A DNA stretch of 60,536 nt, from contig MNIR01000027.1 of NCBI GenBank assembly GCA_001919865.1, forward strand, positions 1 through 60,536, read 5' to 3'. Within the stretch, counting starts at the first letter, position 1; every line of letters begins with the position of its first letter. The notes under the pieces are model-generated. The model worked only from the letters and a program-made list of their open reading frames with translations, was not told where the DNA came from and did no database searches. Both the position numbers and the translations under genes were made by a program. This document shows positions 43,167 through 53,524 of this stretch, in pieces. Source of the stretch: Gemmatimonadetes bacterium 13_1_20CM_4_69_16. GTDB taxonomy: Bacteria; Gemmatimonadota; Gemmatimonadetes; Gemmatimonadales; GWC2-71-9.

Positions 43167-44414
43167 ATGCCCACCATTCAGATCCGCAAGACATCCGAGG
43201 AGCCGGGCGCGGCCTCCCTCGCCGTCACCGTGCCTGTGGAGCAAGTGCGCGAGGCCGAAGACCGCGCCGTCACCGCCTACCAGCGCCGCGCGCGGCTCCC
43301 GGGTTTCCGGAAGGGGAAGGCGCCGGCGGCGATCGTGAAGAAGCACTTCGCCGACGACATCCGACAGGAGACGCTCCAGGAGCTGATCCGCACGTGCTGG
43401 AAGGTCGCCGTCGAGCAGGAGTCGCTGAAGCCGGTGGCCGACCCGCACATCCACAATCTGAAATGGGACGTGGGCGCGCCGGTCACCTTCGAGTTTCACG
43501 TGGAGGTGAAGCCCGACATCACCCTGGGCCGGCTCGGCGGCTTCCAGCTCAAGCGCACCGTCCGCCGGGTGACCGACGAGCAGGTCGCGGCCCAGCTGAA
43601 GGAGGTGCGGGAGCAGAAGGCGCCGTGGACGCCGGTCAGCGGAGAGAAGCCCCAACCCAAGGACCTGGTGCACGTTACCATCGCGGCGCGCGAGGGGGCC
43701 CAGCTGAAGGACGCGCAGCCATACCAGGTAGTGCTGGGCGAGGGGCGAGCGATCCCGGAGGTGGAGCAGCAGATCTACGGCATGCTCCCCGGGGAGACGG
43801 TGGACGCGATCGTGCGCTTCCCCGACGATTTCCCCGACGAGGCGAAGCGCGGCCAGACCCGCGACATCCGGCTGACGCTGCACGAGGTGAAGCGGCAACA
43901 GCTCCCGGAGCTGGACGACGGCTTCGCGCGCGAGGTGGGGGACTTCGATTCGCTCGACGCGCTGAAGCGCGCGATCCGCGAGGACCTCGAGCACGACGCC
44001 GAGCGCGAGGCGGACGCCAAAGTCCGCGCCGACCTGATCGAGCAGCTGGTGGCGGCGAACCGCGTGGTTGCACCCAAGCCGCTGGTCGAGCGCGCGCTCT
44101 GGGTGTTCGCCCAAGCATACGGCATCCCCGAGGACCGCATGAGTCAGTTCGCCACCGAGTTCCGGCCGGTGGCCGAGGCCCAGGTGCGCCGCGACCTGGT
44201 GCTCGATTACGTTGTGGAGCACGAGAAGCTGCAGGCGAGCGAAGCGGAGCTCGACCAGCGCATCCAGGAGCTGGCCGCGCGGCGCGAGATGCCGCCCGAG
44301 CAGTTGTACGCGTCACTCGAGAAGGCGAAGCGGCTCCGCGACGTCGAGCGGAGCATCACCGAGGAGAAGGTGTTCGCGTTTCTCCTGTCGCAATCCACCG
44401 TGGAGCAAGCGTGA
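43167..44414 (+). CDS. tig: Trigger factor
   Basis: Ribosome-bound chaperone and peptidyl-prolyl isomerase that meets nascent chains at the exit tunnel. The 415 aa contain the ribosome-binding signature [14 protein letters not shown] (about 47-60), followed by a PPIase-like middle domain (about 160-240) and the helical C-terminal chaperone arms ([20 protein letters not shown]). It is somewhat shorter than the E. coli protein (432 aa). It forms the conserved tig-clpP-clpX order; the TGA overlaps the clpP GTG. Confidence 0.95.
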   Translation: MPTIQIRKTSEEPGAASLAVTVPVEQVREAEDRAVTAYQRRARLPGFRKGKAPAAIVKKHFADDIRQETLQELIRTCWKVAVEQESLKPVADPHIHNLKWDVGAPVTFEFHVEVKPDITLGRLGGFQLKRTVRRVTDEQVAAQLKEVREQKAPWTPVSGEKPQPKDLVHVTIAAREGAQLKDAQPYQVVLGEGRAIPEVEQQIYGMLPGETVDAIVRFPDDFPDEAKRGQTRDIRLTLHEVKRQQLPELDDGFAREVGDFDSLDALKRAIREDLEHDAEREADAKVRADLIEQLVAANRVVAPKPLVERALWVFAQAYGIPEDRMSQFATEFRPVAEAQVRRDLVLDYVVEHEKLQASEAELDQRIQELAARREMPPEQLYASLEKAKRLRDVERSITEEKVFAFLLSQSTVEQA

Positions 44415-45034
44415 AGACGACCAGCCAGATCTACCCGCCCTACATCATCGAGCGGTCGAGCCGCGGCGAACGCACCTACGACATCTTCAGCCGCCTGCTG
44501 ATGGACCGCATCGTGTTCCTGGGCACCCAGATCAACGACGAAGTCTCCAACATCGTCATCGCTCAGCTGCTGTTCCTCGACGCGGACAACCCCGACCGCG
44601 ACATCTACCTCTACGTCAACTCCCCGGGCGGGCTGGTGTCGAGCGGGATGGCGATCTACGACACGATGCAGTTCCTGCGCGCGCCGGTGAACACCATCTG
44701 TATGGGGATGGCGGCTTCGATGGGCTCGTTCCTGCTGGCGGCGGGACGCAAGGGGAAGCGCTCCGCGCTGCCGCACGCGCGCATCATGATGCATCAGCCC
44801 TCGGGCGGCACGCAGGGCACGGCGGCGGACATCGAAATCCAGGCCCGGGAGATCCTCTACCTCCGGGGCAAGCTGAACGAGCTGTACGCCAAGCACACCG
44901 GAAAAACGGCCGAACAGATCGAAAAGGACATGGACCGGGACCGATTCATGTCCGCGGACGAAGCCAAGGAGTACGGCCTAATCGACCACGTGATCGCCAA
45001 CTTGCAGGACATGGGCGACGGCAAGAAGAAGTGA
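44411..45034 (+). CDS. clpP: ATP-dependent Clp protease proteolytic subunit
   Basis: Serine peptidase that forms the 14-subunit degradation chamber used with ClpX. The 207-aa product starts at GTG 44411 (GTGA overlap with tig) and shows the typical opening [28 protein letters not shown], the nucleophile Ser in [14 protein letters not shown], and the catalytic His in [10 protein letters not shown]. The Asp of the triad lies in the [18 protein letters not shown] region. Length is normal, with a short Lys-rich tail. Confidence 0.97.
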   Translation: MKTTSQIYPPYIIERSSRGERTYDIFSRLLMDRIVFLGTQINDEVSNIVIAQLLFLDADNPDRDIYLYVNSPGGLVSSGMAIYDTMQFLRAPVNTICMGMAASMGSFLLAAGRKGKRSALPHARIMMHQPSGGTQGTAADIEIQAREILYLRGKLNELYAKHTGKTAEQIEKDMDRDRFMSADEAKEYGLIDHVIANLQDMGDGKKK

Positions 45035-45076
45035 CGGCTTGCGCCGCCGGGCTGACTTTCCCATACTAGGGTTCTC

Positions 45077-46327
<1,251 letters not shown>

Positions 46328-46895
46328 CCGACCCTCGCTTCGTCGGCTCGTTTCCCTCGGCCGACGCGCCGCTCGACCCTCCGCTCCCCGAAATCGCCCT
46401 CCTCGGCCGCTCCAACGTCGGCAAATCGAGCCTGCTGAACGCCCTCGCGGGCCGGCGGATTGCCAAGGTCTCCGGGACGCCGGGGAAGACGAGGGCGCTC
46501 AACGTGTATCACATGACTGCCTACTACCTCCTCGACCTGCCCGGGTACGGCTACGCCCGGGCCGGCCAGGTGGAACGCGCCGCGTTCCGCGGGCTGATCA
46601 CCCATACCCTCGAGCGCGACGGCCTCGCCGGCGTGGTCTGGTTGCTCGACGTCCGGCGTGACCCCTCGGAGGAGGACCGCGGGATGCAGGACCGGCTCGC
46701 CGCCCGCGGCACCCGCGTCCTTGCGGCAGTCACGAAGAGTGACAAGCTTCCCCGAGCCGAGCGGTTACGCCGCGAGCAGGCGATCCGGACGGCCCTCGGA
46801 CTGGACGACGACCAGATCGTGCTCACGAGCGCACGGTCCCGCGAGGGCATCGTCGAGCTGCGGCAGGCGGTTGCTGAGCTCGTGCGGCGGAGGGC

Positions 46896-47531
46896 ATGAT
46901 GCAACGACGCAACGTTCGCACCGGTGCACTGACGAGCGTGGCAATTCTCGGCGCGGCCGTCCTCTCAATCCTTCCATCGTTCCCACGTTCCGCTTCCGCC
47001 CAAGACACCCTCCCGGCCGGCTACGGCACGCTCAAACGCGACGACATCGTCGTGCGCTTCGCCACCGACCAACTCGAGATCCAGGTGCTGCCGCTCGCCG
47101 AGTACGTGATCCGGCTGCTCGCCCCCGACACCTACCGGTCGCTCGAGCAGCTCCTCAAGTCGAAGCAGCGGGACATTCGAGACGCGGCCCAGCGTGCGGG
47201 GCTGGAGCGTCCGACCCTCGTCATGGTGACGTTCTTCGGCCTGCTCCCCCAGGCGCGCTTCAGCCCGGAGGACATGAACCTGGCGAGCCGCGGGCGGCTG
47301 TTCCGCCCGGTGGGGATCGTGCCGCTGTCGCCACAGTGGAGCTCGTACCAGCTCGAGGCACACCAACAGGCGATCGCGATCTACCTGTTCGAAGAGGGCA
47401 TCAGCTTCCGCGAAGGGCTGACGGTCAGCTACCAGGGGCTCTCCAACGACTCGTGGACGAGCGCGCTACCGACGCTCGACCGTGAGCGGGCACGCGTGAT
47501 CGCCCGGGCGAGCCTCCAGCCCAAGCCGTAG
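46896..47531 (+). CDS. Secreted protein of unknown function
   Basis: A 211-aa product with a signal peptide (VAILGAAVLSILPSFPRSASA, cleavage after about residue 36). The mature part is mixed alpha/beta: RDDIVVRFATDQLEIQVLPL, a Lys/Arg-rich helix (LLKSKQRDIRDAAQRAGL) and FRPVGIVPLSPQWSSYQLE. No Cys or recognisable catalytic motif is present, and I cannot name the family. It overlaps the engB stop (ATGATG) and ends 9 bp before the proposed start of the hybrid kinase, so it is probably part of that transcript. Confidence 0.75.
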   Translation: MMQRRNVRTGALTSVAILGAAVLSILPSFPRSASAQDTLPAGYGTLKRDDIVVRFATDQLEIQVLPLAEYVIRLLAPDTYRSLEQLLKSKQRDIRDAAQRAGLERPTLVMVTFFGLLPQARFSPEDMNLASRGRLFRPVGIVPLSPQWSSYQLEAHQQAIAIYLFEEGISFREGLTVSYQGLSNDSWTSALPTLDRERARVIARASLQPKP

Positions 47532-47540
47532 GAGAGATCC

Positions 47541-49664
47541 ACGGGTTACGCCGCGCTGGCTACACTGCTTCTGGCCGCCGCCGCGCTCGGCTGGCGGGCG
47601 CTGCGCCTGCAGCAGCGGCTGCGGCGGAGCGAGCGGGAGCGCCGGCGCGGCGCGGACGAGTTGAACCGCCGGCTCTCGGAGCTGTTCTCCCTGCAGGAGC
47701 TCTCGTACATCCTCTCCGGGTCCCTCCAGCTCGACCACATCGTGGAGCAGGTGGTGCGCTATGCGATGCGCTTCCTCGACGCGAAGGGGGCCCTGGTGGC
47801 CCTCGCGGCGGACGGCGAGCGGACCGCCGGGCGGCGCTCCCTGAGCGTGGCGGCCGCCGAGGGGACGCTCGGCCCCCTGCGGGGTGGGACGATCGGACCC
47901 GACGACCCGGGGTTGATCGCGCGCTCCATCACCAGCGAGCGCGTGGAGCTGGTGCGCAACTCGGGCGGTGAGCAGACCCGGCTGGTGGCGGGACTGGACG
48001 TCGCATCCGCCGCCGCCGTGCCGCTGCGGGCCCACGGCGTGCTGGTCGGGACGCTGGTGATCGCCGACCCGCGCGGCGGCAGCTTCGCCCCCGAGGATCT
48101 CCGCTTGCTGTCCACAGTCGCGACCCACGCCGCGGTCGTCATCGCGAACGCGCGCTTCTTCGAGATGGTGCAACACGCGAAGGAGCAGTGGGAGACCGCG
48201 TTCGATGCGTTGAGTGAGGGGATCGGGGTCGTGGACGAGCACGGCTCCATCCGCCGGGCCAACCGCGCGCTTGCCGCGATGCTCGGCAGCCCGATCCCCT
48301 CGGTCATCGGCCTCGACCTCGGAGCCGCGCTCCTCGGGGGGGAGTCGCCGGCGCTGATCGACCTGCTCGCCGCTGCGCGAGGCGGCGAGCGCGCCCAGCC
48401 GCTCGTGCTCCGCGCCGCGCCGTTGGGCCGCGCGCTGCGCGTCAACGCGGCCCGGATCCCGGGCCCGGAACAGCAACACAGTGTCGTGGTCCTAGTGGAG
48501 GACGTCACGGACCAGCAGCAGATGGAGGCTCAGCTCATCCAGAGCGAGAAGCTCGCCGCTGTGGGTCAGCTCGTCTCCGGTGTCGCCCACGAGCTCAACA
48601 ACCCGCTGACCTCCATCGCCGGGCTGACCGAGTTCCTGCTCGAGCAGAAGGAGCTCGCCGTGAAGGATCGCGACCACCTACGGGTGATCCACGAGCAGGC
48701 CGAGCGAGCGGGACGGATCGTGCGCAACCTCCTGACCTTTGCGCGCAAGGGGCCCACCGAGCAGGCGCGCGTTGACTTGAACGACGTGGTGCAACGTACG
48801 CTGCTCCTGATGGATTACGACCTGAAGCTCAAGGACATCACGATCGAGAAGAGCCTGGCCAGGATTCCCGACGTGCTCGGCGACCGCCACGCGTTACAGC
48901 AAGTCGCCCTCAACCTGCTCAACAACGCGGCGCAAGCGGTGGCGGACAACGTGCCGCAGCAGCCGCGCGTCATCCACGTCAGCACCTGGTTCGATGATCG
49001 CGTGCGGCTGCGCGTGGCCGACTCGGGACCGGGGATTCCCGACGCCGTTCTCCCTCACCTGTTCACGCCGTTCTTCACGACCAAGGAGCCGGGTCAGGGA
49101 ACGGGGCTGGGCTTGTCGATCACGTACTCGATCGTCGAGGCGCACGGGGGGCGCATCACGGTGCAACGCCCGTCGGCGGAAGGGGCGGGCACGACCGGGG
49201 CCGCGTTTCTCGTCGATCTTCCCGCGGCCCCCGCCGATGCGCCGCGCCGCCAGACGCCGGTGCCGGAAGCGCCGCCTGCCGGGCCGGTGGCGAAGCGCAC
49301 GATCCTGTTGGTGGACGACGATCCCGCGGTACGGCGCATGGTGCAGGCGCTGTTCGGCCGCGAGGGGCACACGGTGGAGGTGGCGCGCAACCCCCAACAC
49401 GCGCTCGACCTGGCGCGCACCCGCCCCTACGACCTCATCTTGGTGGACGCGCAGGCGATGACGCGCGATCACCTGTTCGTGGAGCACCTGGTGGAGTCGG
49501 TCCCGCGACTCAAGGACCGGATCCTCGTGGCAACCGGAGACGTGCGGGCGTCGACGGACGAGGCGCTGGCGCACCTCGGCCTGCGCTATGTGCGCAAGCC
49601 TTTCAACCTACGCGATCTGCGCGACGAGGCCGCGCGCGTATGGGCGGCCACGACGCTGTCGTAA
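47541..49664 (+). CDS. Hybrid sensor histidine kinase with GAF, PAS and receiver domains
   Basis: A sensor kinase. A GAF domain (about 60-205), a PAS-like domain (about 215-320), the dimerisation helix with the phospho-acceptor His in [12 protein letters not shown] (about 348), an ATPase domain with [16 protein letters not shown] and GTGLGLSI, and a C-terminal receiver domain ([11 protein letters not shown], acceptor Asp in LILVDAQ, Lys in RYVRKPF). The start is unusual. The only ordinary start, TTG 47661, would drop a transmembrane segment ([17 protein letters not shown]) that is in frame upstream. That segment follows GGAGAG and an ACG at 47541, with an in-frame stop directly before, so I place the start at this ACG. 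It overlaps the ATL gene by 79 bases at the 3' end. Confidence 0.88.
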   Translation, partial: TGYAALATLLLAAAALGWRALRLQQRLRRSERERRRGADELNRRLSELFSLQELSYILSGSLQLDHIVEQVVRYAMRFLDAKGALVALAADGERTAGRRSLSVAAAEGTLGPLRGGTIGPDDPGLIARSITSERVELVRNSGGEQTRLVAGLDVASAAAVPLRAHGVLVGTLVIADPRGGSFAPEDLRLLSTVATHAAVVIANARFFEMVQHAKEQWETAFDALSEGIGVVDEHGSIRRANRALAAMLGSPIPSVIGLDLGAALLGGESPALIDLLAAARGGERAQPLVLRAAPLGRALRVNAARIPGPEQQHSVVVLVEDVTDQQQMEAQLIQSEKLAAVGQLVSGVAHELNNPLTSIAGLTEFLLEQKELAVKDRDHLRVIHEQAERAGRIVRNLLTFARKGPTEQARVDLNDVVQRTLLLMDYDLKLKDITIEKSLARIPDVLGDRHALQQVALNLLNNAAQAVADNVPQQPRVIHVSTWFDDRVRLRVADSGPGIPDAVLPHLFTPFFTTKEPGQGTGLGLSITYSIVEAHGGRITVQRPSAEGAGTTGAAFLVDLPAAPADAPRRQTPVPEAPPAGPVAKRTILLVDDDPAVRRMVQALFGREGHTVEVARNPQHALDLARTRPYDLILVDAQAMTRDHLFVEHLVESVPRLKDRILVATGDVRASTDEALAHLGLRYVRKPFNLRDLRDEAARVWAATTLS

Positions 49665-49975
49665 GCCTCCGCCGGCCAGCCGAACATCGCGAGGTTCGCC
49701 GCGCCGCCCGGCGCGAACTTCACGCCTTCTCGTAACAACAGCGCGCGCTGCACCACCGAGCCGTGGTCGGCGCCCGACAGGGAGATGCGGCCGGCGGCGT
49801 TGAGGACCCGCCACCACGGCACGTCGCTCTCCTCAGGGAGCGCGGAGAGCGCCCAGCCGACGGTGCGGGCCGCCCCGGGGCGTCCCGCGAGGCGGGCTAC
49901 GACCCCGTAGGTCGCGACCCGTCCTTTGGGAATGTGCCGCACGACGCGATAGATGCGGTGATAGAAGGGGTTCAC
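49586..49975 (-). CDS. Alkyltransferase-like protein (MGMT fold, no acceptor Cys)
   Basis: A 129-aa protein with the DNA-binding domain of O6-alkylguanine transferases: [29 protein letters not shown], where the helix-turn-helix and Arg finger lie. The usual PCHRV acceptor site reads PWWRVLN, so the Cys is Trp and no alkyl transfer is possible. Proteins of this ATL type bind alkylated guanine and pass it to nucleotide excision repair. GTG 49975 overlaps the hisF stop (GTGA), hence it is translated with the histidine operon. The C-terminal 25 residues ([13 protein letters not shown]) are Arg-rich and lie opposite the end of the sensor kinase. Confidence 0.87.
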   Translation of the reverse strand: MNPFYHRIYRVVRHIPKGRVATYGVVARLAGRPGAARTVGWALSALPEESDVPWWRVLNAAGRISLSGADHGSVVQRALLLREGVKFAPGGAANLAMFGWPAEAYDSVVAAHTRAASSRRSRRLKGLRT

Positions 49976-50745
49976 GGACGGACGGGGTAGCCCCGGCTCG
50001 CCAGGTAGGCGCGAGCTTCCGGGAGAGTTGTGCCGCGGTAGTGGAACAGTGTCGCCGCGAGGACACCGTGGGCGCCGACATCGAGCGCTCCGGCGAGATG
50101 CTCCAGCTTCCCCGCGCCGCCGGAGGCGATCACGGGGACGCGCACCGCTCGGGCGACCGCCTGAGTGAGAGGAAGGTCGTAGCCGTTCCGAGTGCCGTCG
50201 GCATCCATCGAGGTCAGCAGGATCTCCCCCGCTCCGAGCTCTTGCAGTCGCACCGCCCACTCCACGGCTTCGACTCCCGCAGGCTCACGCCCGCCCCGGA
50301 CCATGACCTCCCACCCCCCGTCCCCCTTCGCCCCTCCCCGCTCCCTCCACTGCGCGTCCACGGCGGCGACCACGCACTGTCGGCCGAACTGGTCGGCCAG
50401 TCGAGTGACGAGGGCCGGGTCTCGGACTGCTGCCGTATTGACGGTCACCTTGTCGGCCCCCGCCCGTAGCACCTGCTGCGCATCCGCGACGCTGCGGATC
50501 CCCCCCCCAACAGTAAACGGCACGAACAGCCTGTCAGCGACGCGGCTCACCAAATCGATGAGTATCCCGCGCGCCTCGTGACTCGCCCCGATGTCCAGCA
50601 GGACAAGCTCGTCCGCCCCCTCCGCGTCGTAGCGGGCCGCTTGCTCCACCGGGTCGCCGGCGTCCCGCAGCTCCACGAACCGCACCCCCTTCACCACCCG
50701 CCCGCCGGCCACGTCCAGGCAGGGGATGAGCCGCCGGGCTAGCAT
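49972..50745 (-). CDS. hisF: Imidazole glycerol phosphate synthase cyclase subunit
   Basis: Forms IGP and AICAR with ammonia from HisH. The 257-aa barrel opens [23 protein letters not shown] with the catalytic Asp, continues [20 protein letters not shown], and [18 protein letters not shown] with the second Asp, and [13 protein letters not shown]. After VVAAVDAQW there is a short insert ([11 protein letters not shown]) encoded by G clusters at about 50309-50345, longer than the usual turn. HisA, HisI and HisE are not in this window. The NUDIX gene upstream overlaps it by seven bases. Confidence 0.95.
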   Translation of the reverse strand: MLARRLIPCLDVAGGRVVKGVRFVELRDAGDPVEQAARYDAEGADELVLLDIGASHEARGILIDLVSRVADRLFVPFTVGGGIRSVADAQQVLRAGADKVTVNTAAVRDPALVTRLADQFGRQCVVAAVDAQWRERGGAKGDGGWEVMVRGGREPAGVEAVEWAVRLQELGAGEILLTSMDADGTRNGYDLPLTQAVARAVRVPVIASGGAGKLEHLAGALDVGAHGVLAATLFHYRGTTLPEARAYLASRGYPVRP

Positions 50746-51212
50746 ACGCGCAGCACGTCATTCAGCAAGCCCGCGTCCCCACCCCCCAGTATTGACAAAA
50801 TATCCTCGAGTGCTCTGCGCTCCCGAGGCCAGGCGAAGCGCCCGGCCGCCGCGGCGGGCGAGAGCCACTCGGCGCGGTCGTGCTCCGCCGAGACCCGGGG
50901 CTCGGCCGCGGGGTGCACGAACGCGACGAACACCGGAATCAACGCGACTTCGTCGACGCCGTGGCGGTAGAACGACTCCACCCGGCTCGCGTTGTAGAGC
51001 CGCACGGGCTCGTAACCGGTCTCCTCGCGCAGCTCGCGCAGCGCCGCGGCGACCGGCGTCTCACCCGGCTCGATCGAGCCGTGGACCGTCTCCCACGATC
51101 CGGGCGATCGCCCGCTCGGGCCGCGGCGCAGCACCAGGACCTCCAGTCCGCGGGGGGGAGGGGCCTGGCGCAGCACGTACGCGTCCACGAACGAGACGCG
51201 TGCGCTGGTCAC
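50739..51212 (-). CDS. NUDIX hydrolase embedded in the his operon
   Basis: A 157-aa pyrophosphohydrolase. The NUDIX box is complete: [20 protein letters not shown] followed by TGY, giving the G-x5-E-x7-REUxEExG pattern with the metal-binding Glu residues. GTG 51212 overlaps the hisH stop, and the end overlaps the hisF start, so it is coupled on both sides within the histidine operon. In most operons hisA lies at this position. A pyrophosphohydrolase is required in histidine synthesis (HisE acts on phosphoribosyl-ATP), so a role as a substitute for HisE is a testable idea. Dihydroneopterin- or ADP-sugar-type activity remains possible. Confidence 0.88.
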   Translation of the reverse strand: MTSARVSFVDAYVLRQAPPPRGLEVLVLRRGPSGRSPGSWETVHGSIEPGETPVAAALRELREETGYEPVRLYNASRVESFYRHGVDEVALIPVFVAFVHPAAEPRVSAEHDRAEWLSPAAAAGRFAWPRERRALEDILSILGGGDAGLLNDVLRVC

Positions 51213-51832
51213 GGCGCCCAGCGGGCGAACCCGCGCAGCAGTGCGATCCCCGCCGCCTGGGATTTTTCGGGATGGAACTGCACGCCCAGCACGTTCCCCG
51301 CGCCCACGATCGTGGGAAACGGCCCCCCGTATTCGGCCTCGGCCAAGGCGTCCTCGTCCTTGACGCGATCGGGACGGTAGCTGTGGACGTGGTAGAAGAA
51401 CGCCTCGTCGCCCGGGAACGCCGGCGCGAGCGCCGCGTGTCCCTGCCCCCACGCGGTGAGCCGCACCCGTGCCCAGCCCACATGGGGCACCGGGAGCTCG
51501 GTCCGGAACCGCACGATGCGGCCCGCCAGCAGTGCGAGGCCCGGAACGCCCGGAGCCTCTTCGCTCTCGGTGAGAAACAGCTGCAGCCCGAGGCAGATGC
51601 CGAGCACGGGGCGGCCGGCGCGCGCCACTTCCGTCACCGCCGCTCCGAGACCCGTTTCATCGAGGCGTCGCTTCGCGGCGGCGAAGTTCCCCACGCCCGG
51701 CAGCACCACGCGGTCGGCGCGGCGGACCGTGTCCGGGTTGTCGGTGAGGACCGGCGCCTCGCCGCCCGCGGCGGCGAAGGCGCGCAGCACGCTTTGCGTG
51801 TTGGACGCGCCGTAGTCCGCCACCGCGATCAC
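51209..51832 (-). CDS. hisH: Imidazole glycerol phosphate synthase glutaminase subunit
   Basis: Class I glutamine amidotransferase that supplies ammonia to HisF. The 207 aa start at GTG 51832 and contain [26 protein letters not shown], the nucleophile Cys in [12 protein letters not shown], and the His/Glu of the triad in [18 protein letters not shown] matches the interface segment of the family. It directly follows hisB, whose stop touches its start, and is coupled to the NUDIX gene. Confidence 0.95.
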   Translation of the reverse strand: MIAVADYGASNTQSVLRAFAAAGGEAPVLTDNPDTVRRADRVVLPGVGNFAAAKRRLDETGLGAAVTEVARAGRPVLGICLGLQLFLTESEEAPGVPGLALLAGRIVRFRTELPVPHVGWARVRLTAWGQGHAALAPAFPGDEAFFYHVHSYRPDRVKDEDALAEAEYGGPFPTIVGAGNVLGVQFHPEKSQAAGIALLRGFARWAP

Positions 51833-52423
51833 CTACAGCGCCCCCTTGGTGGAGGGTACGTCCTTCACGCGCGGGTCGAGGCTCGTCGCCGCGCCGAGCG
51901 CGCGCGCCGCGGCCTTGAAGACCGCCTCCACCACGTGGTGGGCGTTCTGGCCGCGCAGTAGGTCCACGTGCAATGTGAGCCCGCCGTGGGTCGCGAGCGC
52001 GCGGAAGAACTCGGGCGTGAGGGCGACGTCGTAATCGCCGACCTTCTGCCACGTCGGGGGCTCGGCGTGGTAGGCGAGGTAGGGTCGCCCGCTCACGTCC
52101 ACGACCACGCGCGCGAGCGCGTCGTCCAACGGCACGGTGGCGTCCCCGTAGCGCCGGATGCCGCGCCGCTCGCCCAACGCCTGCGACAGCGCCTGGCCGA
52201 GCACGATGCCCACGTCTTCCACGGTGTGATGCTGGTCCACGTGCAGGTCGCCCACGGCCCGGACCTCGAGATCGAACAGCGCGTGCCGCGCCAGCGCCTC
52301 GAGCATGTGATCGAAGAAGCCGATCCCCGTCGCGAGCTCGGCGCGCCCGGTGCCGTCGAGCGCCAGGCGCACGCGCACCTCCGTTTCCTTGGTCTTGCGC
52401 TGGACTTCCGCGCTGCGGCTCAT
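51833..52423 (-). CDS. hisB: Imidazoleglycerol-phosphate dehydratase
   Basis: Sixth step of histidine synthesis. The 196 aa form a single dehydratase domain without the phosphatase fused in enteric bacteria. Marks are [35 protein letters not shown] (metal-binding His and Glu residues), SGRPYLAY and the second metal motif [22 protein letters not shown] 52423 overlaps the hisC stop. Confidence 0.96.
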   Translation of the reverse strand: MSRSAEVQRKTKETEVRVRLALDGTGRAELATGIGFFDHMLEALARHALFDLEVRAVGDLHVDQHHTVEDVGIVLGQALSQALGERRGIRRYGDATVPLDDALARVVVDVSGRPYLAYHAEPPTWQKVGDYDVALTPEFFRALATHGGLTLHVDLLRGQNAHHVVEAVFKAAARALGAATSLDPRVKDVPSTKGAL

Positions 52424-53511
52424 GCGAGAACCGCTTGCAGCGCCCGGGCGACTTCCTCTACATCCTCGTCCGTGCCGGCGGTGATCCGTAGGCAACCATC
52501 CAACCCGGGTGCCCCCGACACGTCGCGCACCAGTATCCCGTGCTCACGCACCAACCGGTGGAACACGTCCGCCGCCGGCCGCGCCTCGCAGCGGATGAGC
52601 ACAAAGTTGGCGGCCGAGGGAAAGGCGCGCAGACCCGGGATCCCCGAGAGTCGGCGCGCGAGCAGGTCTCGGCTGCGCCGCACCGCGCGGGTGCGCTCCG
52701 CCAAGCCGTCAGCGGCGTCGAGCGCCGCCCGCGCCGCGGCGAGCGTCACCCGGCCAACGTTGTAAGGCAGCTTTGCCTTGGCGATCTCGGCGGCCACGGC
52801 GGGGTGCGCCAGCGCGTACCCGAAGCGCAGTCCGGCGAGCGACATCGCCTTGCTGAAGGTGCGTAGCACGATCAGGCGCGGCTGATCCCGCAGCAGCGGC
52901 ACCGCCGTCGGCCCGCCGAAGTCCTGATACGCCTCGTCCAGTAGGATCAGGGCGCCGGTCTCGGCGAGCAGCCGCGCCACCGCGCCCTCCGGCAGCGGCG
53001 TGCCCGTGGGATTGTTCGGCGAGTTGATGACGATGAGCGGCGCCCGCGCTGCGCGCGCCGCGCCGACCAGGGCGTCCAAGTCGAACTGGAAATCGGCGGT
53101 GAGGGGCACGGGCACGTGCCGGCCGCCCAGCACCGCGGCGAGCAGGCGATACAGGCTGAATGTGGGGACGGGAGTGACGACCGGTGTCCCCGCGCCCACC
53201 GTCACGGCCAGCGTGGCTTGGATCAGCTCGTTTGAGCCGTTCCCGATGAGCACGCCGTCGGCCACCCACCCGTGACGCGCGGCGAGGCGCTCGAGCAGAT
53301 CGGTTGGGGCAAGGGGCGGGTAGCGGTTCCACGGCTCGTCCCGCATGGCCGCGATCACCGCCTGCTTCACCGTCTCGGGCGCGTCGAAGGGGCTTTCGTT
53401 CTGGTTCAGCTTGCGCAGCGTGCCGGAGGCGGGAGCGTCGAGCGTGTAGGCGGTCTGGGCCCGCACCTCGGGCTTGATCAGCGCGAGCGCGGCGGCCGCG
53501 GCGTCAGTCAA
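52420..53511 (-). CDS. hisC: Histidinol-phosphate aminotransferase
   Basis: PLP-dependent aminotransferase of fold type I. The frame contains [66 protein letters not shown], the PLP Lys in [17 protein letters not shown], and IRCEAR for substrate binding. I chose TTG 53511, 14 bp after the stop of the PilB-like gene, because the residues before KPEVR then match the family's short N-terminus; an ATG at 53571 would overlap that gene by 47 bases. It heads the compact his operon, and its expression may depend on readthrough from the ATPase gene. Confidence 0.93.
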   Translation of the reverse strand: MTDAAAAALALIKPEVRAQTAYTLDAPASGTLRKLNQNESPFDAPETVKQAVIAAMRDEPWNRYPPLAPTDLLERLAARHGWVADGVLIGNGSNELIQATLAVTVGAGTPVVTPVPTFSLYRLLAAVLGGRHVPVPLTADFQFDLDALVGAARAARAPLIVINSPNNPTGTPLPEGAVARLLAETGALILLDEAYQDFGGPTAVPLLRDQPRLIVLRTFSKAMSLAGLRFGYALAHPAVAAEIAKAKLPYNVGRVTLAAARAALDAADGLAERTRAVRRSRDLLARRLSGIPGLRAFPSAANFVLIRCEARPAADVFHRLVREHGILVRDVSGAPGLDGCLRITAGTDEDVEEVARALQAVLA

Positions 53512-53524
53512 CGTGGGAAGGCGA

